Of a stretch of 49,928 nucleotides of DNA, positions 7,813-17,767 are shown piece by piece. A model generated the notes under the pieces. It was not told where the DNA came from. It saw only the letters and a program-made list of their open reading frames with translations, and did not search any database. The DNA is from Methylomagnum ishizawai (GTDB lineage: Bacteria > Pseudomonadota > Gammaproteobacteria > Methylococcales > Methylomonadaceae). The stretch covers positions 1-49,928 of the forward strand of contig CAMAVM010000020.1 of the NCBI GenBank assembly GCA_945861705.1, in the 5' to 3' direction. The position numbers were made by a program, and so were the translations under genes. Numbering within the stretch: the first letter of the stretch is position 1; the number at the start of each line of letters is the position of its first letter.

Positions 7813-8691
7813 TTACAACCCCTTAAACCAATCGTCTCTTATTTCAACTGACTCGATTAATTTTGTTTCTACACCGAGCCTTAATTCTTTCAATTTCTCA
7901 CAAAGCGTTTCACCATCTATTAAGTCAATAGGTGGCGCACCATCTCTGGTTGCTTCTTTAATGGCTTCCCTTGTGAATGTTCCGGTTGTTATAAAAAGCC
8001 CTTTGTCTGCCCGACCTTGCATTGCGCCCCTAAAATCCCTTATTTGGCTGGGTGTTACAGAACCTTTATAACGCTTGCATTGAAAGACAACATGGAAACT
8101 TAAAAGGCCATTTACCCTAACAATTCCTTTTCCATCAATTCCACCGTCACCCGCTTTTCCAGTTACTTCAACTTGGAAGAAACCGCTTTCTCTCAATATC
8201 CGTTGTGCAAGTCTTTCAAATGCTGCGGGTGTTATCTCATAAAGCACATTGAGCAGTTTTTCTTTCCATTCCTCAGTGTTATCAACTTCCGCAGTGACTT
8301 CCTGTTCAATTTTTTCTGAGGCGGTTATTTTTGGTGATTGTGTAGATTTGTTTTGGTCTCTGACAGTTTTAACAATTTCAACATGGTCGAGCTTAGTTAC
8401 ATCAATATCCGCCTTCGATAAAGCCCAAATACCCCGTGACGAATTTTCAAGCAAGCCAAATTTTTTAAGGTAAGTTCTGCTCCAAGCGAGCCGATAGTCA
8501 ACTTCACTAACTGTACCGTCTTCGCCATGTGAAATTTGTAGTATTTCATCGGAAATTTCAGCAATAACATAGGCCTTGCTATTAATTTCTTCAATTGAAC
8601 CTGAGCCACCCAGCTCTTGAATTGCCTTAACTGTTGGAACAATAAGTTGATCAAAAGAGGGCAAATCATTATTTGTTTTCTTTCGTGCCAT
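7813..8691 (-). CDS. mrr: Mrr-type restriction endonuclease
   Basis: 292 residues from the ATG at 8691 (MARKKTNNDLPS); a TTG four codons earlier is possible. Residues about 10-95 form the winged-helix Mrr N-terminal domain (ELGGSGSIEEINSK; YRLAWSRTYLKKFG). Residues about 160-290 form a PD-(D/E)xK nuclease: FERLAQRILRESGFFQVEV, then GDGGIDGKG, then FQCKRYKG with the catalytic D and QxK triad. Mrr enzymes cut methylated foreign DNA or respond to stress. It lies between recR and hinT on the same strand, is more AT-rich than recR-dnaX, and is probably an insertion into this conserved region. Confidence 0.88.
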   Translation of the reverse strand: MARKKTNNDLPSFDQLIVPTVKAIQELGGSGSIEEINSKAYVIAEISDEILQISHGEDGTVSEVDYRLAWSRTYLKKFGLLENSSRGIWALSKADIDVTKLDHVEIVKTVRDQNKSTQSPKITASEKIEQEVTAEVDNTEEWKEKLLNVLYEITPAAFERLAQRILRESGFFQVEVTGKAGDGGIDGKGIVRVNGLLSFHVVFQCKRYKGSVTPSQIRDFRGAMQGRADKGLFITTGTFTREAIKEATRDGAPPIDLIDGETLCEKLKELRLGVETKLIESVEIRDDWFKGL

Positions 8692-8734
8692 TTTTGCTCT
8701 CAAATTAACCCATCAGCAGCCAAAATAACCGTTC

Positions 8735-9334
8735 TCAACCTAACACATTACGCCCATTAAACGCATGAGCCAAAGTGCCGCTATCTATGAATTCTAGCTC
8801 CCCCCCCATCGGCACACCGTGGGCGATCCGGCTGGCTTGGACTTGGTGCTTTCTTGCCAACTCGCCAATAAAATATGCGGTGGCTTCACCTTCCACGGTT
8901 GAATTGGTGGCGAGAATAAGCTCTTTGATTGTCCCTACTGACATCCGTTGTTCCAACACGTCAAGACCAAGCTCGTCAGGACCTATGCCATCCAATGGTG
9001 ATAACCGACCATGTAGGACAAAATAATGGCCTTTAAAAACGGTGGCTTGGTCAATAATCCAAACATCGGCGGGGCTTTCAACGATACAAATCAAGCTGCT
9101 GTCCCTGGCTTTATCCGCACAAATCTGGCAGATATTTTGTTCTGATAGGGTGCGGCAGACTTGGCAATGTCCAATTTTTGCCAAGGCTTCAATTAAGGTT
9201 TCAGCCAGTATTTTTGCGCCGTTGCGATCCCGTTGCAACAAATGAAAGGACATGCGCTGGGCAGTCTTAGGGCCTACACCTGGCAGGCAACATAAAGTTT
9301 GCGTTAACTGTCCGAGCAAGCCTTTTTTCAGCAT
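8735..9334 (-). CDS. recR: Recombination protein RecR
   Basis: 199 residues, the standard length. RecR works with RecF and RecO to load RecA at gaps. Visible are the helix-hairpin-helix [12 protein letters not shown], the four-cysteine zinc motif [16 protein letters not shown], and the Toprim domain with CIVESPADV and [15 protein letters not shown]-type segment ([19 protein letters not shown]). It follows ybaB by 21 bases, as in the conserved dnaX-ybaB-recR operon. Confidence 0.97.
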   Translation of the reverse strand: MLKKGLLGQLTQTLCCLPGVGPKTAQRMSFHLLQRDRNGAKILAETLIEALAKIGHCQVCRTLSEQNICQICADKARDSSLICIVESPADVWIIDQATVFKGHYFVLHGRLSPLDGIGPDELGLDVLEQRMSVGTIKELILATNSTVEGEATAYFIGELARKHQVQASRIAHGVPMGGELEFIDSGTLAHAFNGRNVLG

Positions 9335-9355
9335 GTCTTTTTTTTTGGCATATTA

Positions 9356-9679
9356 TTAAAAGGGCATTTGGAATCCGGGCGGAATTGGCAGTCCGGCGGT
9401 AATTTCGGACATTTTTTCTTTTTTCATTTTGCCGACTTTGTTGACAGCATCGTTAATTGCCGCAGCCACCATATCTTCCAGCATGTCTTTATCTTCGCCA
9501 ACTAACGACGGATCAATTGTCACTTTCCTGGCTTCACGTTTCCCAGTCATAACTATCGAAACCAAACCACCTCCCGATTCACCAGTCACTTGCATCATTT
9601 CCAGCTCTTGTTGGGCTTTTTTTAAATCTTCCTGCATTTTTTGGGCTTGTTGCATAATGTTGCCCAGTGCATTTTTCAT
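9356..9679 (-). CDS. ybaB: YbaB/EbfC nucleoid-associated protein
   Basis: 107 residues, a small DNA-binding protein of the YbaB/EbfC family. The N-terminal helix NIMQQAQKMQEDLKKAQQEL and the family strand GLVSIVMTGKREARKVTIDP are clear, with C-terminal GLPIPPGFQMPF. It has GGTGGAGATAATA before its ATG and sits between dnaX and recR, the classical order. Confidence 0.96.
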   Translation of the reverse strand: MKNALGNIMQQAQKMQEDLKKAQQELEMMQVTGESGGGLVSIVMTGKREARKVTIDPSLVGEDKDMLEDMVAAAINDAVNKVGKMKKEKMSEITAGLPIPPGFQMPF

Positions 9680-9697
9680 ATTATTATCTCCACCTTG

Positions 9698-11305
9698 TTA
9701 TATCGGCTCTATGGTGCCGGGCATTATCCTGGCACCAAAATGTTCTTTTAATGCCAAGACATTAGCATCTGAATTAATGGCATCAACTGCTGCTTGTTGT
9801 CTGTCTTCTTGATCTTTGGCGAATTGTACCGCAGGTGTTTCAAGCTGTGCCTGTTCTATTTTGATTACCAGTTTTAATGGCGCACCTCGATAATCTTGTA
9901 ACGCTTGTTGTAATTTTTTTTCTCGGCTGGAGGTCAATAATTGTTGATGACTGGCATCCAAATGCAATTTACAGATTTCGTCATCAATGTGTTCCAACAC
10001 ACAGTTATTGGCTAACTCCTTGGTAAAACTCTCCAACCTCATGATTTCAATCATATCAGTCCAACTATGATTAGCAGGACTAACATTACTTGAATAGAGT
10101 TGGATAACTTTTTCTGCAACGTGTTCCGATGGATTGATCTGTTCAACATTTATTGCCGATTGTGGCTTCGGAATTGAACTGGGTAGCGGTACTTGCTTCG
10201 TTTTTACTGGCGTGGATTCTACCGAAACTGGCTTAAACACCAGCATACGCAGCATGACCATTTCAAAACCCATACGGGAATCAGGTGCCAAATCCAAGTC
10301 TTTTTGTCCGACCAAAGCGATTTGGTAATAAAGCTGCACATCCTCCGGCGTGAACCGTTGCGATAAGGTCGTAATCATCGCCTTATCAAACTCATGTTCG
10401 ATGCCGTTAGGCAACTGCTGCACCAAGGCAATGCGGTGTAAAACCTGCAAAATCTGCTGTAGTATCGCGCTGAAATCTGCATGTATGTTGGCGATTTCAT
10501 CTACCTTGTTAAGAATAGCCTGTGCATCTGCATCAGCCAACGCTATTAGTATATTTTCAACGGGATGCTGCCCAACAGTGCCTAACATAGTGTTAACATC
10601 GTCAGCAGTAACTTTGCCAGCACCATAAACAATCGCTTGATCCAGCAAGCTCAAGCCGTCGCGCATACTGCCATCGGCGGCTCTTGCTAACAGTTGCAAG
10701 GCTAGCGGTTCGGATTCAATCTGCTCTTGTTTGAGGATGTCGCCCATTTGGGTGAAAATCTGCCCTGGCAACAACCGTTTGAGATTGAATTGCAGACAAC
10801 GGGATAATACGGTAACGGGGATTTTCTGCGGGTCTGTGGTTGCCAACAAGAACTTCACATGCGGCGGGGGTTCTTCCAGCGTCTTGAGCAAGGCATTGAA
10901 ACTATGCCCTGACAGCATGTGGACTTCGTCGATCAGATAGACTTTGTAACGTCCGAAATTAGGTGCATACTGGGCATTGTCGAGTAAGTCACGGGTATCT
11001 TCGACTTTGGTGCGGGAGGCGGCATCGACTTCGATCAAATCCATGAATCGGCCTTCGTCCAAAGCTCGGCAAACATCACACAAACCGCACGGATTAAATT
11101 CTTGGAGATTTTCGCAATTGATGGCTTTTGCCAGAATCCTGGCTATAGTCGTCTTACCAACGCCACGGGTGCCGGTAAACAAATAAGCGTGGTGCAAGCG
11201 GTCATGTTGCAAAGCGTTCATCAACGATTTGACTACATGGTCTTGACCAACAACTTCGGTGAAATTTGAGGGCCGCCACTTTCTGGCGAGAACCTGATAA
11301 TTCAT
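9698..11305 (-). CDS. dnaX: DNA polymerase III subunits gamma and tau
   Basis: 535 residues from the ATG at 11305 (MNYQVLARKWRPSNF, the family's usual opening). An upstream in-frame extension to 11362 overlaps the SRP RNA gene and is not credible. The clamp-loader ATPase has Walker A GTRGVGKTT, the zinc motif CGLCDVC, Walker B YLIDEVHML and the sensor SRC (TVLSRCLQF). The C-terminal third is the tau-specific, alpha- and helicase-binding region. It is shorter than E. coli tau (643). A run of eight A residues (coding strand, 9914-9921) lies in the codons of REKKLQQ, which could allow slippage to a shorter form. Confidence 0.96.
   Translation of the reverse strand: MNYQVLARKWRPSNFTEVVGQDHVVKSLMNALQHDRLHHAYLFTGTRGVGKTTIARILAKAINCENLQEFNPCGLCDVCRALDEGRFMDLIEVDAASRTKVEDTRDLLDNAQYAPNFGRYKVYLIDEVHMLSGHSFNALLKTLEEPPPHVKFLLATTDPQKIPVTVLSRCLQFNLKRLLPGQIFTQMGDILKQEQIESEPLALQLLARAADGSMRDGLSLLDQAIVYGAGKVTADDVNTMLGTVGQHPVENILIALADADAQAILNKVDEIANIHADFSAILQQILQVLHRIALVQQLPNGIEHEFDKAMITTLSQRFTPEDVQLYYQIALVGQKDLDLAPDSRMGFEMVMLRMLVFKPVSVESTPVKTKQVPLPSSIPKPQSAINVEQINPSEHVAEKVIQLYSSNVSPANHSWTDMIEIMRLESFTKELANNCVLEHIDDEICKLHLDASHQQLLTSSREKKLQQALQDYRGAPLKLVIKIEQAQLETPAVQFAKDQEDRQQAAVDAINSDANVLALKEHFGARIMPGTIEPI
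9914..9921 (-). other. A8 homopolymer in dnaX, candidate slippage site
   Basis: On the coding strand the sequence is CGAGAAAAAAAATTA (Arg-Glu-Lys-Lys-Leu), codons about 459-463 of 535. Homopolymers in dnaX are used in some bacteria to make gamma by slippage. Here a one-base shift would replace the last ~70 residues with either a 13-residue or a ~24-residue tail. Confidence 0.3.
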
Positions 11306-11334
11306 TGCAGGCTCGTGGTTATGGCTTAATGGGC

Positions 11335-11444
<110 letters not shown>

Positions 11445-11472
11445 ATCATAATTCTCAACCGTACTGGCTCAA
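11445..11472 (-). promoter_or_regulatory. Candidate sigma-70 promoter for ffs
   Basis: On the minus strand TTGAGC (11467-11472), a 16-base spacer and TATGAT (11445-11450) directly abut the 5' end of the SRP RNA. The start would fall inside the first bases of the stem, so the exact -10 may be slightly upstream. Confidence 0.4.
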
Positions 11473-11807
11473 GACCACCTATTATCGTCGAATGCTTATG
11501 ATATTACAACAGACGATAGTACGATTTCTTGTGCTTAACTAAAGTAGTCAGAACAAGCCAACTCTAGCCAAAGCCTTACCATTCGATGAGTTAACGTTTT
11601 ATCACAAACGGAATCAACCCGTTATCGTTAAATCTAAACCATTCAATCACGTTCAGGAAACCCTGATGAAAGCGTACACAGAGATTTTTATATTCTTCAA
11701 GTCAAGGCTTTATCGGGGTAGTAGCCAAAAACTCAGTTGTAACAAACCATGCTATCGACCGTAAAAAAATATTCGTCGCGTGAAATTCTGACACTTTCTT
11801 TACAGAG
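11473..11807. other. Intergenic region between ffs promoter and dnaE end
   Basis: About 330 bases with no credible gene. There is a short CAGG/CCTG inverted repeat near 11650. Otherwise I see nothing recognisable; it may hold the dnaE terminator and upstream ffs control. Confidence 0.5.
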
Positions 11808-14800
11808 TTACCGATACTTAACCTCAACATCTACAACCCCAGGCAAGCGTTTTAACCTACCCAATAATTCATCTGTTGGATGTACGCGCCAATCATCGCC
11901 TAACTGCAAACTTGTAGTCGCCTCCAGAGAGGTGTAACTGATGCCGACTGGACAAGTTCCGCCTTTAAACGGTTGCAATGAAGCTTGCAACCCAGAAATG
12001 AATTCTTGAGACTCCGAATCCTGCTCGCCAACTACCCAGTTCATCTTCAAACTCCTTGCATATTGCTCTCTGGCTTGCTCCATGTTGTAAAGCGTTTCGA
12101 CGTTTAACCTGAGATTGCCGGAAAAATCGTCAATCGCCAACGCACCTTCGGCGACCAATAAGGTATCTTTTGAAAAAATGCTGCGATACGTCTCGTATTT
12201 GTCACCGAACGCAGCGATTTCTAAGCGACCCGTACGGTCATCTATTGTTGCGAAACCCATCGTTTTGCCTTGCTTGGTTTGGCGGGTTCGGATTTCGACG
12301 ACCAAACCCGCAACGCGCGCTTCCATCCTGCCTTTTGAGCGTTCCACTTCGGACAACAAATGGGCTATTGTACCGTTGGTAAATTGCCTGATCTCGGCTT
12401 CATATTGGGCGATTGGGTGACCTGTCAGGTACAATCCCAAAGTCTGTTTTTCGCCCACCAACCGTTCTTGTTCAGACCAGGGTTCGGCTATTGTCGAGTA
12501 AGTTTCCGTATTATCGGCAATACCTTCTTGGGTGGACGACGACAAACCGAACAAATCGTCCTGCCCGGTTTCCGCCATTTTCCCGTGTTGTTCGCCCACC
12601 CGCACTATCGTCGGCAGTTCAGCCAAGTGCGCGGCACGGTTAGGGTCAAACACGTCAAATGCCCCCGCCCGGCATAAGGCTTCAAGCACGCGGCGGTTGA
12701 CTTTGCGTAAATCCACCCGTTTGCACAAGTCGTAAAGCCCAAGGAATTTCCCCTGTTCTGACCGCTCCTTGAGGATTTCTTCGATAGCCGATTCTCCCAC
12801 CCCCTTAATCGCGCCCAAACCGTAAACGATGTGCTCCCTGTCGTTCACTGTAAACCGGAAGTTGGACACATTGATGTCCGGTGGACAAATCTCCAGTTTC
12901 ATCTGCCTGCATTCTTCAATCAGCGTGACGACCTTGTCGGTATTGTCCATATCGGACGACAACACCGCCGACATGAACGCCGCCGGATAATGCGTTTTTA
13001 GCCAAGCGGTTTGATAAGCGACCAGCGCATACGCGGCAGAGTGCGATTTGTTGAAACCGTAGCCGGCGAATTTCTCCATCAAGTCGAACACGTAGGTGGC
13101 GATTTTTTCTTCGACTTGGTTGGCGACGGCTCCGATAGTAAAGGTCTCGCGCTGTTTTGCCATCTCCTCCGGCTTTTTCTTACCCATGGCGCGGCGCAGC
13201 ATATCGGCACCGCCCAGAGTGTAGCTTGCCAATTCACGGGCGATTTGCATGACCTGTTCTTGGTACAGGATAACGCCATTGGTCGGCTTTAATATTGGCA
13301 CCAACAAGGGATGGGCGTACTCGGCTTTCGCGCCGTGCTTAACCCGGATGTAGTCATCGACCATGCCGGATTCCAACGGCCCCGGTCGGAACAAGGCCAC
13401 CAGCGCGATAATGTCGTCAAAACAATCGGGCTTGAGTTTTTTGATTAGCTCCTTCATGCCCCGTGATTCCAACTGGAATACAGCCGTGGTCTGGCCTTTT
13501 TTCAATAGCTCGTAGGTTGCCGGATCATTCCTGGGAATGCTGTTGATGTCAATCGGCGGCTCACCTGCTTGTTGCCGTTGCTGATTGATAATCGGCAAGG
13601 TCCAGTCGATGATGGTCAAGGTACGCAGGCCTAAGAAGTCGAACTTGACCAAGCCAACGGCTTCCACATCGTCCTTATCGAACTGGGTCACCAAGTTGCC
13701 GCCACCTTGCTCGCAGTAAAGCGGCGTAAAGTCGGTCAGTTTGGTCGGCGAAATCACCACGCCGCCCGCGTGTTTACCGGCATTCCGTGCCGTGCCTTCC
13801 AGCGACAAGGCCATGTCGATGAGGTTTTTGACCTCTTCCTCGTTATCGTATTGTTGCTTAAGCTCGGCGCTGTCTTCCAGCGCCTTATCCAGCGTCATGC
13901 CGATTTCAAAAGGAACCAGCTTGGCAAGGCTGTCCACAAAACCGTAAGGGAATCCCAGCACCCTGCCCACATCGCGGATAACGGCCTTTGCCGCCATTGA
14001 GCCATAAGTGATAATTTGGGCGACGTGATCGCGGCCATAATGGCGGGCCACGTAATCGATCACCTCATCGCGCCTGTCCATGCAGAAGTCAATATCAAAG
14101 TCAGGCATGCTTACCCGTTCGGGATTCAAAAACCGCTCAAACAGCAGGTCGAATTCAATCGGGTCCAGGTCGGTAATTTTCAAGGCATAAGCGACCAGCG
14201 AACCCGCCCCAGAACCCCGTCCTGGCCCAACGGGAATACCATTGCTTTTTGCCCATTGGATGAAGTCCGCCACGATCATGAAATAACCAGGGAAACCCAT
14301 CTGGCTAATCATAAGTAATTCATCTTGCAGGCGTTGGTCGTAAACTTGTCGGTTTTCCTCCGGTGTCCCGCCCCCGATTGCCGGATAAAGCGCCAAACGT
14401 TCGTCCAAACCTTTTTTGGCGGCATTGGACATCAGTTCAGCCAAAGTCATTCCTTGCGGAACTGGAAAATCCGGCAAGAAGTTCTCGCCTAACGTCAGGT
14501 CCAGGTTACAACGCTTGGCAATTTCCACGGTATTCTGCAAGGCTTCTGGAATATCGGCAAATAACGCCAACATCTCTTCCGTGCTACGCAGGTATTGCTG
14601 GTCGGTGTAATCCTTGGGTCGTCTGGTATCATCCACCACCCGGCCTTGGTTGATGCAAACCCGCACTTCATGGGCAGCAAAATCCGCTTGATGCAGGAAA
14701 CGGACATCGTTAGTCGCCACCACCGGCAAGTCAGTTGCGATTGCCAAATCGACAGCAGCAGCAATATAGCGTTCTTCCTCCGGCTTGCCGACGCGCTGGA

Positions 14801-15305
14801 GTTCCAGGTAAAAACTTTGCCCGAACAAACCGGCCCATTGCTGCGCCAACTGCGTTGCCAAATCGGTGTTTTCAGCCAATAAGGCCTTGCCGATGTCGCC
14901 CTGCATCGCACCGGAAAGCGCAATCAAACCGTTATGATTAGCTTCCAACCACTCTGGCCTCAGCATCGGCACACCTTGATGCTGGCCTTCCTGATACGCC
15001 TTGGAAAGCAATTCCATCAAGGTGATGTAGCCCGTGCGATCTTTAACCAGCAAGGTCAAGCGATGAGGCGCGGCAGGTTCTTCTGGATTAAAAATCAGTA
15101 CATCGGAACCCGCAATGGGCTTAATCCCTTGTCCCATCGCTGCCTTATAAAACTTGACCAGGGCAAACAGGTTGGCATGGTCGGTCACCGCCACCGCTGG
15201 CATGTTCAAACCTGCCAGCCGTTTGACCAACGGTTTTATTTTGACTATGCCGTCAACCAGGGAAAATTCAGTGTGGAGTCTTAAGTGGATAAATTTAGGC
15301 TGCAT
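11808..15305 (-). CDS. dnaE: DNA polymerase III alpha subunit
   Basis: 1165 residues (1160 in E. coli), the replicative polymerase. The N-terminal PHP domain begins FIHLRLHTEFSLVDG. The C-family polymerase core contains PVGPGRGSGAGSLVAYAL and the catalytic acidic motif MPDFDIDFCMDRRDEVI, followed by YGSMAAKAVIRDVGRVLG and the fingers HAGGVVIS. The tail has the helix-hairpin-helix segment (VYGLGAIKGVGESAIEEIL) and the OB domain (ARVAGLVVEIRTRQTKQGK). The gene stands alone on the minus strand, with a 508-base intergenic region upstream shared with the divergent DEAD-box helicase gene. Confidence 0.98.
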   Translation of the reverse strand: MQPKFIHLRLHTEFSLVDGIVKIKPLVKRLAGLNMPAVAVTDHANLFALVKFYKAAMGQGIKPIAGSDVLIFNPEEPAAPHRLTLLVKDRTGYITLMELLSKAYQEGQHQGVPMLRPEWLEANHNGLIALSGAMQGDIGKALLAENTDLATQLAQQWAGLFGQSFYLELQRVGKPEEERYIAAAVDLAIATDLPVVATNDVRFLHQADFAAHEVRVCINQGRVVDDTRRPKDYTDQQYLRSTEEMLALFADIPEALQNTVEIAKRCNLDLTLGENFLPDFPVPQGMTLAELMSNAAKKGLDERLALYPAIGGGTPEENRQVYDQRLQDELLMISQMGFPGYFMIVADFIQWAKSNGIPVGPGRGSGAGSLVAYALKITDLDPIEFDLLFERFLNPERVSMPDFDIDFCMDRRDEVIDYVARHYGRDHVAQIITYGSMAAKAVIRDVGRVLGFPYGFVDSLAKLVPFEIGMTLDKALEDSAELKQQYDNEEEVKNLIDMALSLEGTARNAGKHAGGVVISPTKLTDFTPLYCEQGGGNLVTQFDKDDVEAVGLVKFDFLGLRTLTIIDWTLPIINQQRQQAGEPPIDINSIPRNDPATYELLKKGQTTAVFQLESRGMKELIKKLKPDCFDDIIALVALFRPGPLESGMVDDYIRVKHGAKAEYAHPLLVPILKPTNGVILYQEQVMQIARELASYTLGGADMLRRAMGKKKPEEMAKQRETFTIGAVANQVEEKIATYVFDLMEKFAGYGFNKSHSAAYALVAYQTAWLKTHYPAAFMSAVLSSDMDNTDKVVTLIEECRQMKLEICPPDINVSNFRFTVNDREHIVYGLGAIKGVGESAIEEILKERSEQGKFLGLYDLCKRVDLRKVNRRVLEALCRAGAFDVFDPNRAAHLAELPTIVRVGEQHGKMAETGQDDLFGLSSSTQEGIADNTETYSTIAEPWSEQERLVGEKQTLGLYLTGHPIAQYEAEIRQFTNGTIAHLLSEVERSKGRMEARVAGLVVEIRTRQTKQGKTMGFATIDDRTGRLEIAAFGDKYETYRSIFSKDTLLVAEGALAIDDFSGNLRLNVETLYNMEQAREQYARSLKMNWVVGEQDSESQEFISGLQASLQPFKGGTCPVGISYTSLEATTSLQLGDDWRVHPTDELLGRLKRLPGVVDVEVKYR

Positions 15306-15813
15306 CAGGCGTTGCGTAGTAGCAATTATTCAATTCTAAACCGCTATTATGGCAAAAGACGGAGGGTATTAAACTGCTTTTATAGATTTATCGTTTAAAT
15401 CAGATTCTCGATCCCGAAGACAAAGCACCGTCTCTTAACTTCGCTGAATAAGGAAGATCACAAGCCTGTGAAATTAAGTGCAATCCGGCTAAGAACCATC
15501 CGTATCACTAATTTAGTGCCGATATACCCCGTATTTCGGAATCCAATTGACCTTTAATGCCATAAGTGTGATAATAGAATCAGTAATTTAGGTTTAAGTT
15601 GTAAAAAGTTAACCAAACTTGTTCCATCTGCCAAGATTCATATCCTATCAAAATCCTCAGCCCGCAAGTTTTCTCCAGTTTTTAACTGGTATTTCGGTCG
15701 TTTAGGCTGAAATTTGAAAGTCTTTCCCCCGCTACACGTTTCTCCAAGTATCTAACCCACCAGTGGTGCGTAGAAATCTGGAGCTTACAGCGGTTTTCTG
15801 AGCTTATAAATCA
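15306..15813. other. Long intergenic region upstream of dnaE and the helicase
   Basis: 508 bases without a gene, between divergent dnaE and the DEAD-box gene. It holds the candidate helicase promoter at 15547-15575 and a CCAGTT/AACTGG hairpin near 15674. The ~230-base leader this implies for the helicase is long enough for RNA-based control. Confidence 0.5.
15547..15575 (+). promoter_or_regulatory. Candidate sigma-70 promoter of the DEAD-box gene
   Basis: TTGACC, 17-base spacer, GATAAT preceded by GTGT. The -35 and spacer are near ideal. A start here gives an untranslated leader of about 230 bases. Confidence 0.45.
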
Positions 15814-17031
15814 ATGACATTTTCTACTCTCGGCTTGTCCGAACCCCTTTTACGCGCCGTTAGCGGACAAGGTTACACAATCCCAACCCCTATCCAATTA
15901 CAAGCAATTCCGGCGGTATTATCTGGTCGAGATCTGATGGCGGCGGCTCAAACCGGCACTGGCAAAACTGCGGGTTTTACCTTGCCGTTATTGCAACGGT
16001 TATCCACAGGCGATAAGGTACAAGCCAATGCCATCCGCGCCCTGGTATTAACCCCAACACGCGAATTAGCGGCGCAAGTCGGCGAAAGCGTTGTCATCTA
16101 TGGCAAGCATTTGCCATTGCGCTCTGCGGTCGTCTTCGGCGGCGTTTCGATTAATCCACAAATGATGGCATTACGTCGCGGTGTTGATGTGTTGGTCGCT
16201 ACACCAGGGCGATTAATGGACTTGTACAGCCAGAATGCAGTCAAGTTTTCGCAACTCGAAATACTGGTGCTGGACGAAGCCGACCGAATGCTGGACATGG
16301 GTTTTATCCGCGACATCCGCAAAATCATGGCATTGCTACCTAAACGTCGGCAGACATTGATGTTCTCGGCGACGTTTTCTAACGAAATCCGCAGCCTGGG
16401 ACAAGATTTATTGCATGACCCTGAATTCATTGAAGTCAGTCCGCGCAATGCCGCTGCCAATACCGTCAAACAATGGGTACATCCGGTCGATCAAAAACGT
16501 AAGCCTGAATTACTCAGCCATTTAGTCCGTCATCACGGTTGGGAGCAGGTATTGGTGTTCACCCGCACCAAACACGGCGCAAACCGAGTTGCCGCCAAGC
16601 TGGAGCAAGACGGCATAACCGCCGCCGCCATCCACGGCAATAAAAGCCAGGGCGCACGAACACGGGCGTTGGCGGATTTCAAGAACGGTGAAATACGGGT
16701 ATTAGTAGCAACCGACATTGCTTCTCGTGGTCTGGACATCGAACAACTGCCGCAAGTCGTTAACTTCGACCTGCCCAATATCGCCGAGGATTATGTCCAT
16801 CGCATTGGTCGCACGGGGCGCGCCGGAGCCACGGGGCAAGCTGTTTCCTTGGTCAGTATTGACGAAAAACAAATGCTAACGGGTATCGAAAGACTGATCC
16901 GTCAAGCGCTACCGCGCGAGACATTGGCTGGTTTCGAGCCAGATGCCACTATCCCTGCCGCCCCGCCAGTCCAGAATCGTCCACGTTCGGCATTAAAACA
17001 GAATGTCGCTAAATTCCAGCGACATAATTAG
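15814..17031 (+). CDS. rhlE: DEAD-box ATP-dependent RNA helicase, RhlE type
   Basis: 405 residues. It unwinds RNA duplexes with ATP, likely in ribosome assembly and mRNA turnover. Motifs in order: Q motif ([14 protein letters not shown]), [10 protein letters not shown], Ia [79 protein letters not shown]. The short C-terminal tail ([17 protein letters not shown]) is basic and lacks the RNA-binding domain of DbpA or CsdA, which favours RhlE. It is monocistronic; a perfect GGAG-headed palindrome 90 bases downstream may act as its 3' hairpin. Confidence 0.9.
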   Translation: MTFSTLGLSEPLLRAVSGQGYTIPTPIQLQAIPAVLSGRDLMAAAQTGTGKTAGFTLPLLQRLSTGDKVQANAIRALVLTPTRELAAQVGESVVIYGKHLPLRSAVVFGGVSINPQMMALRRGVDVLVATPGRLMDLYSQNAVKFSQLEILVLDEADRMLDMGFIRDIRKIMALLPKRRQTLMFSATFSNEIRSLGQDLLHDPEFIEVSPRNAAANTVKQWVHPVDQKRKPELLSHLVRHHGWEQVLVFTRTKHGANRVAAKLEQDGITAAAIHGNKSQGARTRALADFKNGEIRVLVATDIASRGLDIEQLPQVVNFDLPNIAEDYVHRIGRTGRAGATGQAVSLVSIDEKQMLTGIERLIRQALPRETLAGFEPDATIPAAPPVQNRPRSALKQNVAKFQRHN

Positions 17032-17120
17032 CACCCCAAACCTTATGCGTTAAATTTTATGCTTGGCTTGGATTTGCTACGTAAAGAACTGATATAGCTA
17101 GTAATTTCTGTTTATTTTTC

Positions 17121-17148
17121 GGAGTGAAAAAACATGTTTTTTCACTCC
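17121..17148. repeat. GGAG-headed palindromic REP, copy 1
   Basis: A perfect 28-base palindrome: arms GGAGTGAAAAAACA and its complement, centre ACATGT. The stop codon of RAYT-1 lies inside its right arm. Confidence 0.85.
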
Positions 17149-17678
17149 CCATCTTCCTCCAAACATAAATTTTTATATTCAGGATATTCCTTAAACTGTT
17201 GCGCTAAAAATTCGCGCCCCTGCTTTTTTAACACGCTGTGAAAACTTGAATAGGGATAGTTTTTTAAATCAGCCACATAGCCGTGCTTGACAGGATTATT
17301 AAACAAATAATTCAGCCTGATAAAATAATCCCGCTCATCTCTTGGACAATAATCCCAATAATTCCACCAAATCGGTTTTTCCGCCTGAAGCTGGGAACGG
17401 ATAAACCTAGCTGAAAGCATGTGTATTTTGCCAATGATACCGCTTAAATCCTCCCCGTTTTTGCTGATTCCCAGCAGGTGATAATGATCGTCGAGAATAA
17501 CCCAGTCATTTAACAGCCAAGCTTTTTCCTCAAAACATTGCCGAATAGTGGCTAACAGATAATCTTTGATGGTATTGGATTGAAGCAAAGCCCGCTTTTG
17601 ATAAATACTGCCCGTAATAAAATAAGGGCAATTATCAACAAATAAATGCGCTGGATTATGCTGATGTTTTTTGAGCAT
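17142..17678 (-). CDS. REP-associated tyrosine transposase (RAYT-1)
   Basis: 178 residues of the Y1_Tnp/TnpA-REP family, single-strand HUH-type nucleases that recognise REP hairpins. The metal-binding histidines appear as DDHYHLLG (65-67), so the HxH core is kept. A candidate catalytic tyrosine is in RLNYLFNNPVKHG (Tyr124; Tyr118 is another possibility). N-terminal YFITGSIYQKRALL and C-terminal YPYSSFHSVL are typical of the family. The gene is bracketed by two members of one palindrome family (17121-17148 and 17733-17760), the arrangement of a REPtron. The fairly intact motifs suggest it is, or recently was, functional. Confidence 0.88.
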   Translation of the reverse strand: MLKKHQHNPAHLFVDNCPYFITGSIYQKRALLQSNTIKDYLLATIRQCFEEKAWLLNDWVILDDHYHLLGISKNGEDLSGIIGKIHMLSARFIRSQLQAEKPIWWNYWDYCPRDERDYFIRLNYLFNNPVKHGYVADLKNYPYSSFHSVLKKQGREFLAQQFKEYPEYKNLCLEEDGE

Positions 17679-17732
17679 TTTAAGCAGTTAAGTGACGTAA
17701 AAACATAAAGTAACAACTCGGAGCAAAAAACC

Positions 17733-17760
17733 GGAGTAAAAAAACATGTTTTTTTATTCC
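17733..17760. repeat. GGAG-headed palindromic REP, copy 2
   Basis: 28 bases, GGAGTAAAAAAACATG and matching T-rich arm ending ATTCC. Compared with copy 1, the sixth base pair G-C is A-T, a paired change. One terminal pair is G.T. It separates RAYT-1 from the restriction-methylation gene. Confidence 0.85.
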
Positions 17761-17767
17761 CCCCTAA

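Noticed and set aside
13079-13279. Minus- and plus-strand frames inside dnaE and other long genes
   Set aside because: They are antisense or out-of-frame shadows without ribosome binding sites or recognisable motifs.
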